Notes: generated from the letters alone by a model not told the origin. DNA of 64,000 nt from Mycobacterium sp. (GCF_019247635.1 NZ_JAFBAR010000128.1:105294-169293); one strand, 5' to 3'. Positions 25,261-34,276 are shown, counted from the stretch's first letter. Made by a program: numbers and translations.

Positions 25261-26420
25261 CAACGATTTCCGCGGGCGCGTTACCGAAGGAATACGAGGA
25301 TCTGCGCGAGACGGTGGCCGATTTCGCGCGCACCGTCGTGGCTCCGGTGTCGGCCAAACACGATGAGGAGCACAGCTTCCCGTATGCGGTCGTCGCCAAG
25401 ATGGGCGAGATGGGACTGTTCGGCCTGCCGTTCCCGGAGGAATACGGCGGCATGGGCGGCGACTACTTCGCGCTGGCGCTGGCGCTCGAGGAACTCGGCA
25501 AGGTCGACCAGTCGGTGGCGATCACGCTGGAGGCCGGAGTGGGCCTGGGCGCAATGCCGATCTACCGATTCGGCAACGAGGAACAGAAACTGAAATGGCT
25601 GCCGGACTTGATAGCCGGCCGGGCACTGGCCGGTTTCGGGCTCACCGAGCCCGGGGCCGGTTCCGATGCCGGAAGCACGCGCACCAACGCCCGGCTGGAG
25701 AACGGCGAGTGGGTGATCAACGGCTCCAAGCAATTCATCACCAACTCGGGAACCGACATCACCTCCCTGGTCACCGTCACCGCGGTGACCGGGACCATCG
25801 GCGACGCCAAGAAAGAGATCTCGACGATCATCGTACCCAGTGGTACAACGGGATTCACTGTCGAACCGGTCTATAACAAGGTCGGGTGGAACGCGTCGGA
25901 CACCCACCCGCTGAGCTTCGCCGATGCGCGCGTCCCGGAGGAAAACCTGCTGGGCCCCCGCGGCTCCGGCTACGCGAACTTTCTTTCCATCCTCGACGAG
26001 GGCCGCATCGCGATCGCCGCGCTGGCCACCGGGGCGGCGCAGGGATGCGTCGACGAGAGCGTCAAGTACGCCAAGGAGCGCCAGTCGTTCGGTCAACCTA
26101 TCGCTGCCTATCAGGCGATCAGCTTCAAGATCGCGCGGATGGAGGCGCGTGCCCACGTGGCCCGCACCGCGTACTACGAGGCCGCGGCAAAGATGCTGGC
26201 GGGCAAGCCCTTCAAGAAGGAAGCGGCGATCGCAAAGATGGTTTCGTCGGAAGCCGCGATGGACAACGCCCGCGACGCCACCCAGATCCATGGCGGATAC
26301 GGCTTCATGAACGAGTATCCCGTGGCGCGACACTACCGCGACAGCAAGGTGCTCGAGATCGGCGAAGGCACCACGGAAGTGCAGCTGATGCTTATCGCGC
26401 GTTCGCTGGGACTGTCATGA
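25257..26420 (+). CDS. fadE19: Acyl-CoA dehydrogenase FadE19
   Basis: 387 aa flavoprotein. Acyl-CoA dehydrogenase signatures GFGLTEPGAGSDAGSTRT (FAD/substrate loop), SKQFITNSGTDIT, GRIAIAALATGAAQGCVDES and the C-terminal QIHGGYGFMNEYPVARHYRD with GEGTTEVQ. From operon context the likely substrate is isovaleryl-CoA or 2-methylbutyryl-CoA, oxidised to the enoyl-CoA that AccA1-AccD1 then carboxylates. Overlaps accA1 and the MaoC gene by 4 nt each (ATGA), so translation is coupled. Confidence 0.93.
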   Translation: MTTISAGALPKEYEDLRETVADFARTVVAPVSAKHDEEHSFPYAVVAKMGEMGLFGLPFPEEYGGMGGDYFALALALEELGKVDQSVAITLEAGVGLGAMPIYRFGNEEQKLKWLPDLIAGRALAGFGLTEPGAGSDAGSTRTNARLENGEWVINGSKQFITNSGTDITSLVTVTAVTGTIGDAKKEISTIIVPSGTTGFTVEPVYNKVGWNASDTHPLSFADARVPEENLLGPRGSGYANFLSILDEGRIAIAALATGAAQGCVDESVKYAKERQSFGQPIAAYQAISFKIARMEARAHVARTAYYEAAAKMLAGKPFKKEAAIAKMVSSEAAMDNARDATQIHGGYGFMNEYPVARHYRDSKVLEIGEGTTEVQLMLIARSLGLS

Positions 26421-26905
26421 GCGACAAGACGATTGTCCAGCGCGGCTTATGGTTCGAGGAGTTCGAGATCGGCACGACCTACCTGCACCGGCCCGGCCGT
26501 ACCGTCACCGAGGCAGACAACGTCTTGTTCACCACGCTGACGATGAATACGCAATCGCTGCACCTGGACGCGGCGTGGGCCGCCGAGCAGCCGGGTTTTC
26601 ACGGTGAGCGACTGGTGAATTCGATGTTCACGTTGTCGACGTTGGTGGGATTGTCGGTGGCGCAGTTGACCCTCGGCACCATCGTGGCCAACCTCGGCTT
26701 CTCCGAGGTCTCATTCCCCAAGCCCGTCTTCCACGGCGACACCCTCTATGCGGAGACCGTGTGCACCGACAAGCGCGAGTCGAAAAGCCGGCCCCGAGAA
26801 GGCATCGTTACCCTCGAGCACACCGGTCGCAACCAGCATGGTGACGTGATTGCGCGCGCCGTGCGGACCACATTGGTGCAGAAGCGACCCACAGAGGAGG
26901 AGTAA
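26417..26905 (+). CDS. MaoC-like enoyl-CoA hydratase (Rv2499c-type)
   Basis: 162 aa from the ATG at 26417, inside the fadE19 stop (ATGA). A single hot-dog domain with the MaoC-type active-site block TEADNVLFTTLTMNTQSLHLD (Asn and His replace the usual Asp/His pair positions) and PVFHGDTLYAETVC. In the leucine pathway the step between the carboxylase and CitE is hydration of 3-methylglutaconyl-CoA; the M. tuberculosis homologue has also been linked to itaconyl-CoA hydration. Its stop overlaps the citE start (TAATG). Confidence 0.9.
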   Translation: MSDKTIVQRGLWFEEFEIGTTYLHRPGRTVTEADNVLFTTLTMNTQSLHLDAAWAAEQPGFHGERLVNSMFTLSTLVGLSVAQLTLGTIVANLGFSEVSFPKPVFHGDTLYAETVCTDKRESKSRPREGIVTLEHTGRNQHGDVIARAVRTTLVQKRPTEEE

Positions 26906-27720
26906 TGAGCCTGCGTGCCGCAGGACCGGGGTGGCTGTTCTGCCCCGCCGACCGGCCCGAGCGTTTCGCCAAGGCCACCGCCGCCGCCGACGTGGTGATC
27001 CTTGACCTGGAAGACGGTGTGGCAGAGGCGGATAAGCCCGCCGCCCGCAAGGCGCTACAGGAGGTTCCGCTCGATCCCGCACGCACGGTCGTACGCATCA
27101 ATGGGTCCGGCACCGACGAGTACGCCCGCGACTTGGAGGCCCTGTCCGGCACCGCCTACAGGACGGTCATGTTGGCCAAGGCCGAATCAGCCGCGCAGGT
27201 GAACGCGCTGGCGCCGCGCGATGTCATTGCACTGGTGGAAAGCGCGCGAGGCGCCGTGCTTGCCACAGAGATCGCCGCCGCGGAGAACACCATCGGAATG
27301 ATGTGGGGCGCTGAAGATCTGATCGCCTCGTTGGGTGGCAGCTCCAGCCGGCGATTCGACGGCCTCTATCGGGATGTGACGCGGCACGTGCGTTCGATGG
27401 TTCTGTTGGCGGCGTCCGCGTTCGGTCGGCTCGCTTTGGACGCCGTGCACCTGGACATCCCCGACATCGAGGGCTTGGAGGGCGAAGCGATAGACGCCGC
27501 GACGGTGGGCTTCGACGTGACCGTGTGCATTCATCCGAGCCAGATTCCTGTGGTGCGCAAGGCCTATCGTCCCACCGAGGAGAAACTGGACTGGGCGCGG
27601 CGGGTGGTGGAGGCGGCGAAGAACGAACGGGGCGTGTTCGCGTTCGAGGGGCAGATGGTCGACTCCCCGGTGCTCAAGCATGCCGCGATGATGCTGCAAC
27701 GGGCGGGGGAACGGGCATAA
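26905..27720 (+). CDS. citE: CitE-like hydroxyacyl-CoA lyase (Rv2498c-type)
   Basis: 271 aa, a TIM-barrel HpcH/HpaI-CitE family protein with LFCPADRPERF, VILDLEDGVAEADKPAAR (metal-binding Asp/Glu), a conserved Glu in ALVESARG and WGAEDLIASLGG. No citrate lyase alpha or gamma genes are near, as usual for actinobacterial CitE. The M. tuberculosis orthologue has been reported as a lyase for HMG-CoA and itamalyl-CoA, which makes it the last step of leucine and itaconate breakdown, yielding acetyl-CoA plus acetoacetate or pyruvate. It ends the operon; the ketoacid dehydrogenase genes expected next are absent. Confidence 0.9.
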   Translation: MSLRAAGPGWLFCPADRPERFAKATAAADVVILDLEDGVAEADKPAARKALQEVPLDPARTVVRINGSGTDEYARDLEALSGTAYRTVMLAKAESAAQVNALAPRDVIALVESARGAVLATEIAAAENTIGMMWGAEDLIASLGGSSSRRFDGLYRDVTRHVRSMVLLAASAFGRLALDAVHLDIPDIEGLEGEAIDAATVGFDVTVCIHPSQIPVVRKAYRPTEEKLDWARRVVEAAKNERGVFAFEGQMVDSPVLKHAAMMLQRAGERA

Positions 27721-27866
27721 CCACTATCGAAGTTCAATCACCGGCACCATACCGTCGGCACCGGCGACATAGGCGGTGTGTCACATGCGTTTCTGCAGCG
27801 GTGGGCACACTAGTTTTGCCCGGCTCGTAGCGACTATCGGGGCGCTCGGCGTGGGACAGTTCGCCA

Positions 27867-27916
27867 GCGTAACGGCACTGCGATTCTCCCGCCGATTTTT
27901 AGCAGTGGCGTTACGC
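27867..27916. repeat. Intergenic inverted-repeat element, copy C (GTAACG subtype)
   Basis: Arms GCGTAACGGCACTGC (27867-27881) and GCAGTGGCGTTACGC (27902-27916) pair at 14 of 15 positions around a 20-nt centre that contains ATTTTT. It lies in the 248-nt gap between the convergent citE and flavin-oxidase genes. The same core (CGTAACGsCACTGC) is in copy B at 14595-14656. The rest of the gap shows no gene. Confidence 0.78.
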
Positions 27917-27968
27917 CCGCGGTCCCGGACCCGGCGACCGCTGCCAGGTGCCTACCAACCAGGTAGCG

Positions 27969-29429
27969 TCAAAAATTTAGGCTTGAGAACATGATTCGGT
28001 TCGGATCATACTTCTGTCTGGCGGCGGTCAGCCGAGACAGGTTAGCGCCGAAATAGCGCGAAGCCGGCTGGTTCGCTTCGAGATAATTCACGTAACCGCC
28101 GACCGAATACGGTTGCACCGCTTGGTGTGCGGTGTTGAGCCAGCTGGTGGCCGCGGTGGGATCACCGGTTTCGACGTACCACTGCACCAGCGAGGATTGC
28201 CGACGCCACGGAAAGGCTGTAGCGCCGGGTGCCACGCTGGCGAGCGCGCCGTCGAGCGCGTGCATGATCGCCAACATGCGCCCCGCCCCACCGGGAAAGG
28301 CCGCGACGGCCGAGGCGATCCCTTGGGCGGCGGCGGGGGTGAGGGTCGTAAAAACGTCGGATCCGCCGACGTATCCGAGCGGCGACGGGTTGAGGTTCTC
28401 GACGGCCAGATATTTCACCAGGTCCAGATAGTTGAACGTGTGATTCTCGGTCCCGATCGGTTGCATCCCGACGGCCGAGACGATGGCGCTCGCCATGCTG
28501 TTGCCCGACCCGGCCGGGCAGGTCGCAAGGATTCGACAGTGCGTACCCATGGCGTCGACGGTGGCGTCCGCCAGTGCCCAGCTGCGTTGGTCCGCGGTGC
28601 GCAGCCACGCCTGCCAACCGAGGAGAACCTGCGCGAAAGACTGCGGCGGAAAAACCAGGTTCACGGCGTCGACGTCGCTGGTGGCGAAGGTGGCGAAGGT
28701 CAATGACGTTGTCACCCCGAAGTTTCCACCCCCGCCGCCGCGTAATGCCCAGAACAGGTCTGGCTGGCTGGCGGAGGACGCGGTGACCACCTGGCCGCCG
28801 GGCAGCACCACCGTCGCCGACGTCAATTGGTCGCACAGCAGGCCCGCGTGCCGCGATTGGGAACCCAAACCGCCGCCCAGCGCGTGCCCCGCGGCACCGA
28901 CCGACGGGCAGGTACCCGTCGGGATTCCCCGGCCAGCCGCGGCCAGCGCCTGGTGAATCGCAAACAAGCTAGTCGCCGGCGTCACCGTGACCTGCCCGCT
29001 GGCGGCGTCGTAGTTGATAGCGCCGGGCAGCTGACGCAGGTCGATCACCATCGTGCCGTTCGCCGTGGACGCCCCCACATAGGAATGTCCCCCGCTACGC
29101 GGAGCGACCTTGAGGTTGCGGGCGGCGGCGAACGCCATCGCCTTTTGAACATCCGCCGTCGAGGTGGGAACAACGACGGCCGCGGGCGTCGAGCCGTTGT
29201 AGTTGGTGTTGAAAACCTGTTTGGCCGTTGCGAATTGCCCTCCGTTTTCCGGCGTCAGCACCTGTCCGCCGATGGCGGTGGAAAGTCCGGTCCAGCCGGA
29301 GGTACTCGGGGCCGGATCGGCACCGGCTCGGTGTGATCCGAACACAGCGCCCGTCGCTAACGCTCCGGCGGCCGCCCGCAGAAACGTCTGGCGTGAGATC
29401 TCACGCGTCGACTCCCGCGGTACCGTCAT
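27969..29429 (-). CDS. Exported berberine-bridge-type FAD oxidoreductase
   Basis: 486 aa. The N-terminus EISRQTFLRAAAGALATGAV looks like a Tat signal with a near-consensus SRQTFL, fitting export of a folded flavoprotein. The FAD-binding PCMH domain (about 80-250) has RSGGHSYVG with His115, and GIPTGTCPSVGAAGHALGGG with Cys174, the pair that bind FAD bicovalently in BBE-like enzymes. The BBE C-terminal strand is GGYVNYLEANQPASRYFG. It is a predicted periplasmic alcohol or sugar oxidase; substrate unknown. A related enzyme is encoded at 40986-42356. Confidence 0.88.
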   Translation of the reverse strand: MTVPRESTREISRQTFLRAAAGALATGAVFGSHRAGADPAPSTSGWTGLSTAIGGQVLTPENGGQFATAKQVFNTNYNGSTPAAVVVPTSTADVQKAMAFAAARNLKVAPRSGGHSYVGASTANGTMVIDLRQLPGAINYDAASGQVTVTPATSLFAIHQALAAAGRGIPTGTCPSVGAAGHALGGGLGSQSRHAGLLCDQLTSATVVLPGGQVVTASSASQPDLFWALRGGGGGNFGVTTSLTFATFATSDVDAVNLVFPPQSFAQVLLGWQAWLRTADQRSWALADATVDAMGTHCRILATCPAGSGNSMASAIVSAVGMQPIGTENHTFNYLDLVKYLAVENLNPSPLGYVGGSDVFTTLTPAAAQGIASAVAAFPGGAGRMLAIMHALDGALASVAPGATAFPWRRQSSLVQWYVETGDPTAATSWLNTAHQAVQPYSVGGYVNYLEANQPASRYFGANLSRLTAARQKYDPNRIMFSSLNF

Positions 29430-29651
29430 GTCCGCATTGTGGGCTACGTGGCCGCCAAAACCGTCCGCGCCGCATGACGTGTCGCAGGAAGATATGAGCT
29501 TGTGACCGGTCCCGAGCGGTGGGATCCGAGCGTCGCGACGGGGCTGTCGTCGCCGCCCCCAGCTATTTCCCGGCCTTCGCTATCCTTCCTATTTGCGCCG
29601 TTATGGACCCGTACACTGATCGCCCAACCACAAGCAGAAGGAAGGCATCGG

Positions 29652-29975
29652 ATGTCCCCCATTCGTTGGCTGGCCAGACTGACCGTCCCGATCTTGATCG
29701 GCGGTGCCTTGTGCAGTAGCACCGCTAGTGCCGTTGCTGATCCCGTTGACGACTTGTTCCTCGCCAAGTTGGCCGGCATCGGCTTCGTCTGGCCGCCGGA
29801 CCAGACGCCAAGCGTCGTCTCGCTGGGGCATCACATCTGCATCGATCGCCTGACGGGGTGGACCGCAGACGCGATTGCTCACGACGTCCACTCCATCATG
29901 AGCGCGCAAGGTTTCACGTTCGAAGACGTCACATCCATAGTGAGTGCCGCGGAATCGACCTATTGCTCGTATTAG
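29652..29975 (+). CDS. Secreted DUF732 protein
   Basis: 107 aa from the ATG at 29652 with AGAAGGAAGG upstream; the longer frame to 29502 has no support. The signal peptide (WLARLTVPILIGGALCSSTASAVA) is followed by the DUF732 domain (DPVDDLFLAKLAGIGFVW), with Cys in GHHICIDRL and in the end STYCSY that probably pair. Same family as the protein at 5176-5484. Function unknown. Confidence 0.88.
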   Translation: MSPIRWLARLTVPILIGGALCSSTASAVADPVDDLFLAKLAGIGFVWPPDQTPSVVSLGHHICIDRLTGWTADAIAHDVHSIMSAQGFTFEDVTSIVSAAESTYCSY

Positions 29976-30011
29976 GCCGGCCGGCTTCGCCGCAGAGGCC
30001 AACGGCCAGTT

Positions 30012-31523
30012 CTAGTTCGGCGGCAGTTTCACCACCCGATCGCGATCATCGGTGACGTACACGGTGCCGCCGGAGTCCACCGCCACACCATGATCGCGGC
30101 CGAGCCCCGCGAACTCCAGCTCGGACTGCGTTGCCGAGCCCGCCGCCAGCTTCACCACCCGTTGCCAGTAGGGGTCGGTGGCGTAGACGTTGCCTGCCGT
30201 GTCCACCGCAACCCCCCAGGCGCCACCGGGGCTGGTAAACGTGAATGGCAGCGTCTCCGGGCTGGTCGCCCCCGCCGTGAGCCTGCGCACCAAGTCGTCC
30301 GCGACGTAAACGGTGCCCGCGTTATCGACGGCTACCCCGGTGGGCCCGCCCAAGGCGGTGACGGGGAAGGCGAAGGGCAACGTTGTCGGGGTGCTCGCGT
30401 TGGCCGCCAGCTTCAGCACTTGACCGCGGGTACCGCCTTCCTCCTGGACCGAGGCAGTGACGTACACCGCTCCGGCGCTGTCCACGGCCACAGCCTTGGG
30501 GTCGGTGAGGCCACTGAGGGGAAGCGTCGTCGGGGTGCTCGCGCCCGGCGCCAGCTTCAGCACCCGGTTGTTGCCCGAGTCGGTGACGTACACGGTGCCG
30601 CTGGTGTCGACGGCCACGCCGGAAGGCTTGTTGAGGCCGGTGAACGGCAGTGTCGTCGGTGTGGCCGTCCCGGCCGGCATTTTGAGCACCCGGTTGTTGC
30701 CCTGGTCGACCACGTACACCGCGCCGGCGGTGTCGACGGCGACACCGCGGGGATCGTTGAGGCCCGTGAAGGGCAGGACGACCTGTGGCGACGCCAATGC
30801 ATACGAGGTCAACGCGAAGGCCAGAACGGCGACGACGGCGACCGTGCCCGCGATGATCCACGGTGCGCGGCTACGTCGCGCCGAGGGGCCGCCGGGCTGG
30901 TTCATGGGTGAATACGGCTGTCGCGCCGGGCTCGGCTGTGCGGCTCCGACGAGCGCGCTGATGACGGCACCCACGATTCCAACGACAAAAAGGAGCGCCC
31001 CAACGCTTTTGAAAAGGTCCCCTATCGAATAACTCACTTCGACTTGAGCGACAAACCCCGCGACCGCGATCATATAGCCCACAGTCGCCACGATCAGAAA
31101 CGTCAACAGCCTTCGCACCGCGGGCTTCGCGGCTCTCGTATTCACGACGATGAGTGCACCAACATCCCCGGCGAGAACAAGAAGAAGCGCGCCAACGGTG
31201 TAGATTTCGGTTCCGCCGGCATACAGGAGTTTGATAAATCCCGCCACCGCCGTGGAAAATCCAACAACCGCCAGGAGAAGGAACAGTAGCGCTCGCACCG
31301 CTGGATGGCGTTGTGCGCCAACGCGTTTAGCTGCACCTCCGGCGCCGAATGGAATCGCCGCCGTCGGCATCACCGCGGGCGCTGCCTGCGAGGACCGGGC
31401 TGCGGGGATGCCCTGCCACGCTGCGGCATTACTGACGTGGTCTGTCCATTGGGCGCCGTCGAAATAGCGCATTCGCCCGGCACCGGCCGGATCGGGATAC
31501 CATCCCGCGGGCGCTGATGCCAT
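30012..31523 (-). CDS. DUF2510-membrane-NHL beta-propeller protein
   Basis: 503 aa from the ATG at 31523 with GGAGGAG upstream. Order of parts: a DUF2510 motif (APAGWYPDPAGAGRMRYFDG), a linker, four membrane helices (about 75-185), a basic Pro-rich loop, another helix (about 215-237), then six NHL/YVTN blades with repeats such as DPRGVAVDTAGAVYVVDQGN and NNRVLKM. The propeller should face outward and closely resembles the sensor domain of the kinase PknD, but no kinase domain is present. It may bind an extracellular ligand or a membrane partner. A shorter paralogue lies at 38046-39011. Confidence 0.85.
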   Translation of the reverse strand: MASAPAGWYPDPAGAGRMRYFDGAQWTDHVSNAAAWQGIPAARSSQAAPAVMPTAAIPFGAGGAAKRVGAQRHPAVRALLFLLLAVVGFSTAVAGFIKLLYAGGTEIYTVGALLLVLAGDVGALIVVNTRAAKPAVRRLLTFLIVATVGYMIAVAGFVAQVEVSYSIGDLFKSVGALLFVVGIVGAVISALVGAAQPSPARQPYSPMNQPGGPSARRSRAPWIIAGTVAVVAVLAFALTSYALASPQVVLPFTGLNDPRGVAVDTAGAVYVVDQGNNRVLKMPAGTATPTTLPFTGLNKPSGVAVDTSGTVYVTDSGNNRVLKLAPGASTPTTLPLSGLTDPKAVAVDSAGAVYVTASVQEEGGTRGQVLKLAANASTPTTLPFAFPVTALGGPTGVAVDNAGTVYVADDLVRRLTAGATSPETLPFTFTSPGGAWGVAVDTAGNVYATDPYWQRVVKLAAGSATQSELEFAGLGRDHGVAVDSGGTVYVTDDRDRVVKLPPN

Positions 31524-31582
31524 CTGTGACTCCTCCCGTACGCACAACGTCCCGGTCGCGACGAAAGCGACAGCTTATGAGC

Positions 31583-32542
31583 TCATGTGGCCATGCTAGA
31601 CAGGGCTGCGCCGACCTCCAGGTCTCGGCTTCTGGCAATGTTTTCGACGATGATCTGGCAGGCCGTGTCGTAGAAGGCGCTGATCAGGGTCGAGAACGAG
31701 AGCTCGAAGGGATAGATCATGTGCACGGCCAAAGGTTCCAGGGTCCACTCGGGAAGGATCGGCACAATGGTGCCCTCGCGCAGTTCCGTGGTGCAGATGA
31801 TTTGAGTAGGCATCGCCCCTATGCCCAGGCCCTGCAGGACGTACTGCTTGCACACCTGAAAGTTGTTGGCGCGTGCGCGCACCGGAGGCGACAGTTCGCA
31901 TCGTCTCTTGAGCCTGGCCACCGTCAATTTATGAGGGCCGCAAAAGCCGAAGTCTATGAACGGCAGGCTGTTTAACTGTGTCGGGTCGCTGAGCGGAGCC
32001 GCGAGTCGCCGCACGAAATCCGGTGAGGCGCAAAGGAACAGATTTAGGTCGAATACCTTGCGCGCGATCAGCGTCGAATCCTGTAGCGGTCCAGGGCCGA
32101 ACACAACGTCGAAGCCGTCTTTGATCGGGTCGACCATGTTGTCGACGAGACGGATGTCCAAGCGCGAGTGGGGATAGTTCTGAAGAAATGTGGCGCCGAC
32201 CCTTGAGGCGTAATCGATGCCGAGCCACACCGGCATCGCGACCCGCAGTTCACCCTGCGGTTCCTGCTTACTTCCTTCGACCAGTGCGCGCACGTCATTG
32301 GCCTCGGCCAGAATGTTCATCGCGTGGGTGTATATCTGCTCGCCAAGATCTGTGACCGTGATCTGATGGGTGTTCTTTCTAAGCAGCTTGATGCCGAGGT
32401 CGGACTCCAGTTTGGTCAACTTCCGGCTAACTGTGGACTTGGGCATTCCGAGCAACGACGCCGCCTTTGAGATACTGCGGCAGTCCACCACCTTGCCGAA
32501 TATCAGCAGGGCATCGAGGTCAAAGGGCAGATTTTGTTCCAT
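31583..32542 (-). CDS. LysR-family transcriptional regulator
   Basis: 319 aa from the ATG at 32542. The N-terminal winged helix-turn-helix (DLDALLIFGKVVDCRSISKA, then ASLLGMPKSTVSRKLTKLES) and the periplasmic-binding-like effector domain with VWLGIDYASRVGATFLQNYP are standard. It is divergent from the Rieske oxygenase gene, and the 111-nt gap holds two overlapping palindromes, so it most likely activates the oxygenase cassette in response to its substrate or an intermediate. Codon use looks less GC-biased than in flanking conserved genes, suggesting acquisition with the cassette. Confidence 0.9.
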   Translation of the reverse strand: MEQNLPFDLDALLIFGKVVDCRSISKAASLLGMPKSTVSRKLTKLESDLGIKLLRKNTHQITVTDLGEQIYTHAMNILAEANDVRALVEGSKQEPQGELRVAMPVWLGIDYASRVGATFLQNYPHSRLDIRLVDNMVDPIKDGFDVVFGPGPLQDSTLIARKVFDLNLFLCASPDFVRRLAAPLSDPTQLNSLPFIDFGFCGPHKLTVARLKRRCELSPPVRARANNFQVCKQYVLQGLGIGAMPTQIICTTELREGTIVPILPEWTLEPLAVHMIYPFELSFSTLISAFYDTACQIIVENIARSRDLEVGAALSSMAT

Positions 32543-32559
32543 GGGCTGTGTTCCAAGTA

Positions 32560-32584
32560 TGCAACAACGTGTTGCACGCGTGCA
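32560..32584. promoter_or_regulatory. Overlapping palindromes between lysR and Rieske genes
   Basis: TGCAACA-ACG-TGTTGCA (32560-32576) is a perfect 7-bp inverted repeat and is overlapped by the perfect 12-bp palindrome TGCACGCGTGCA (32573-32584). Both lie 18-42 nt upstream of the lysR start and about 70-95 nt upstream of the Rieske start. The first suits the dyad (T-N11-A) bound by LysR proteins. Confidence 0.65.
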
Positions 32585-32653
32585 CCTTCTTGAGGGTTCC
32601 AGCAACTGCTACCGTCGGCCGCACCAGCCCGGGGGGATCAGGGAGGAATCGGG

Positions 32654-33946
32654 ATGACCCAGAACGTGGCTATGAAACCAGCCTTAGCGAAACCCGCAAG
32701 CGGGCACTGGACCGATGCCTATCCCGAACTTGGCCGTGGGCCGGTGTCGCTTGAAGACTGTGTGTCCGAAGAGTTCTACGAACAAGAACGCGAGCACGTC
32801 TTCAAGAAGACCTGGCTCTACGTCGGGCGCGTCGAACGAGTCCCTCGCTCGGGCAGCTACTTCACTCGCGAACTGAAGGTGTTGAACACGTCGATCATCA
32901 TCGTGCGCGGCAAGGACGGCGTGGTCCGCGCTTTTCACAACGTCTGTCCGCACCGCGGCAACAAGATGTTGTGGGAAGACGATCCGTTCAAAGAGGTTTC
33001 TGGCCGCGCGCCGTTGCTGTACTGCCGCTTCCATGGTTGGCGCTATAACTTGGATGGCTCGCTGCACGCGCCCACTCGTAAGGATCTGCTGCTGGACTTC
33101 GACGCCGACAGCTGCCGGGTGCCGGCGGTGCAGTGCGAGGTGTGGCAGGGCTTCATCTTCATCAACCTCAATCCGCATAACACCGAGCCGCTGCGTTCTT
33201 TCCTTGGTGAGCTGGCGCATGGCATCGAGGGCTATCCGTTCGACGGCCCGCATCAGATCTACAAGTTCTCCGCAGAGTTGCAGTGCAACTGGAAGATCTT
33301 CGTCGACAGCTTCGCGGAGAGTTACCACGGTCCGTACTTGCACGCGTCCTCGTTCGGCAACCTCACGGCGGAGGCCAAGGAGGCGCTGGATAAGCCGAAC
33401 CCGTTCACCGATGCATTGGCCTACCACCTCAGCGGCCCGCACCGGATGTTCTCGTTCTCCGGTGAGCCGTCCCGAAAGACGCCGTACTCGAAGCCGATCG
33501 AATGTGTGATGCAAGCAAGCGCGGCGGGCCCGTGGAACAAACGGGTCGACAGAGGTCCGATGCCGCCGGGGATCAATCCCACCCGGGCGGAAAAGTACGG
33601 CTTCGACTCCTTTCAGTTTTTCCCCAATTTCGTGCTCATCTTCGGTGCATCCGGATTCACCACCCACGCCCACTGGCCGACGGGCCCGCACTCACACGTG
33701 TTCGAAGTCGAGATGTTCTATCAGCCACCGAGGACGCACAAGGAGCGACTCGGCCAAGAGCTCACGGTGACGTTCCTCAACGACATCATCCTCGAAGATG
33801 CGAGTCCCTCCGAAGGGCTGCAGGCGATGCTCAACAGTGGCGTCCTTACCCATTTCACGATGAACGACGAGGAAATCCTGGTTCGTCACCTGCATAAGGT
33901 GGTCGGCGATTACGTCGCAGCCGGCGAGAAGGCACAGGTGACTTAA
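32654..33946 (+). CDS. Rieske non-heme iron oxygenase, alpha subunit
   Basis: 430 aa. The Rieske [2Fe-2S] centre is bound by CPHRG (Cys98, His100) and CRFHGW (Cys124, His127). The catalytic domain has the bridging Asp218 and iron ligands His225 and His230 in DSFAESYHGPYLH. It resembles ring-hydroxylating or demethylating oxygenases; the substrate is not evident. No ferredoxin reductase is encoded nearby, so electrons must come from elsewhere. The next gene starts 2 nt after its stop. GGAGGAATC precedes the ATG. Confidence 0.92.
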   Translation: MTQNVAMKPALAKPASGHWTDAYPELGRGPVSLEDCVSEEFYEQEREHVFKKTWLYVGRVERVPRSGSYFTRELKVLNTSIIIVRGKDGVVRAFHNVCPHRGNKMLWEDDPFKEVSGRAPLLYCRFHGWRYNLDGSLHAPTRKDLLLDFDADSCRVPAVQCEVWQGFIFINLNPHNTEPLRSFLGELAHGIEGYPFDGPHQIYKFSAELQCNWKIFVDSFAESYHGPYLHASSFGNLTAEAKEALDKPNPFTDALAYHLSGPHRMFSFSGEPSRKTPYSKPIECVMQASAAGPWNKRVDRGPMPPGINPTRAEKYGFDSFQFFPNFVLIFGASGFTTHAHWPTGPHSHVFEVEMFYQPPRTHKERLGQELTVTFLNDIILEDASPSEGLQAMLNSGVLTHFTMNDEEILVRHLHKVVGDYVAAGEKAQVT

Positions 33947-33948
33947 CG

Positions 33949-34272
33949 ATGAATGCGGTTCTGCCACAGGAGTTTTCGTATCTAGAACACTTGGTGACCG
34001 AGTGGGCGATCGAAGACGGCCACCAACGCTACGTAAAACGTGTCAACAGTTCCATGGACGAAATTCGTGCTTTCTATGACGAGGTGTTTCCGCACGCCGA
34101 GGAAGCGGTCGCCTATATCGACAAGTTCGACTACTCCGAACCGCTGCCCGACGACGTCGCGAATCTGCGCAACCTGCTTTACTCGCTGATCACCGTCTCA
34201 TTGGCGGTCGAGCTGTGGAACCAGCCGCGGGTGAAGCATTCGGCCAACACCATTCTCACGAGATTGAGCTGA
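33949..34272 (+). CDS. 107-aa protein of the oxygenase cassette, unknown
   Basis: I do not recognise the family. The protein is acidic and predicted all-helical (EFSYLEHLVTEWAIEDGHQR, then a DEIRAFYDEVFPHAEEAVAY stretch, then LRNLLYSLITVSLAVELWNQ), with no signal, no Cys and one moderately hydrophobic helix near the end. It is packed between the Rieske gene (2 nt) and the TauD gene (4 nt), so it is surely co-translated with them. It is too short and of the wrong fold for a usual beta subunit, ferredoxin or reductase. A helper subunit or a substrate-delivery protein is possible. Confidence 0.8.
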   Translation: MNAVLPQEFSYLEHLVTEWAIEDGHQRYVKRVNSSMDEIRAFYDEVFPHAEEAVAYIDKFDYSEPLPDDVANLRNLLYSLITVSLAVELWNQPRVKHSANTILTRLS

Positions 34273-34276
34273 GCTA

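Noticed and set aside
27776..27994. Plus-strand frame of 72 codons after citE
   Set aside because: It runs through the inverted-repeat element and into the convergent gene; basic low-complexity product.
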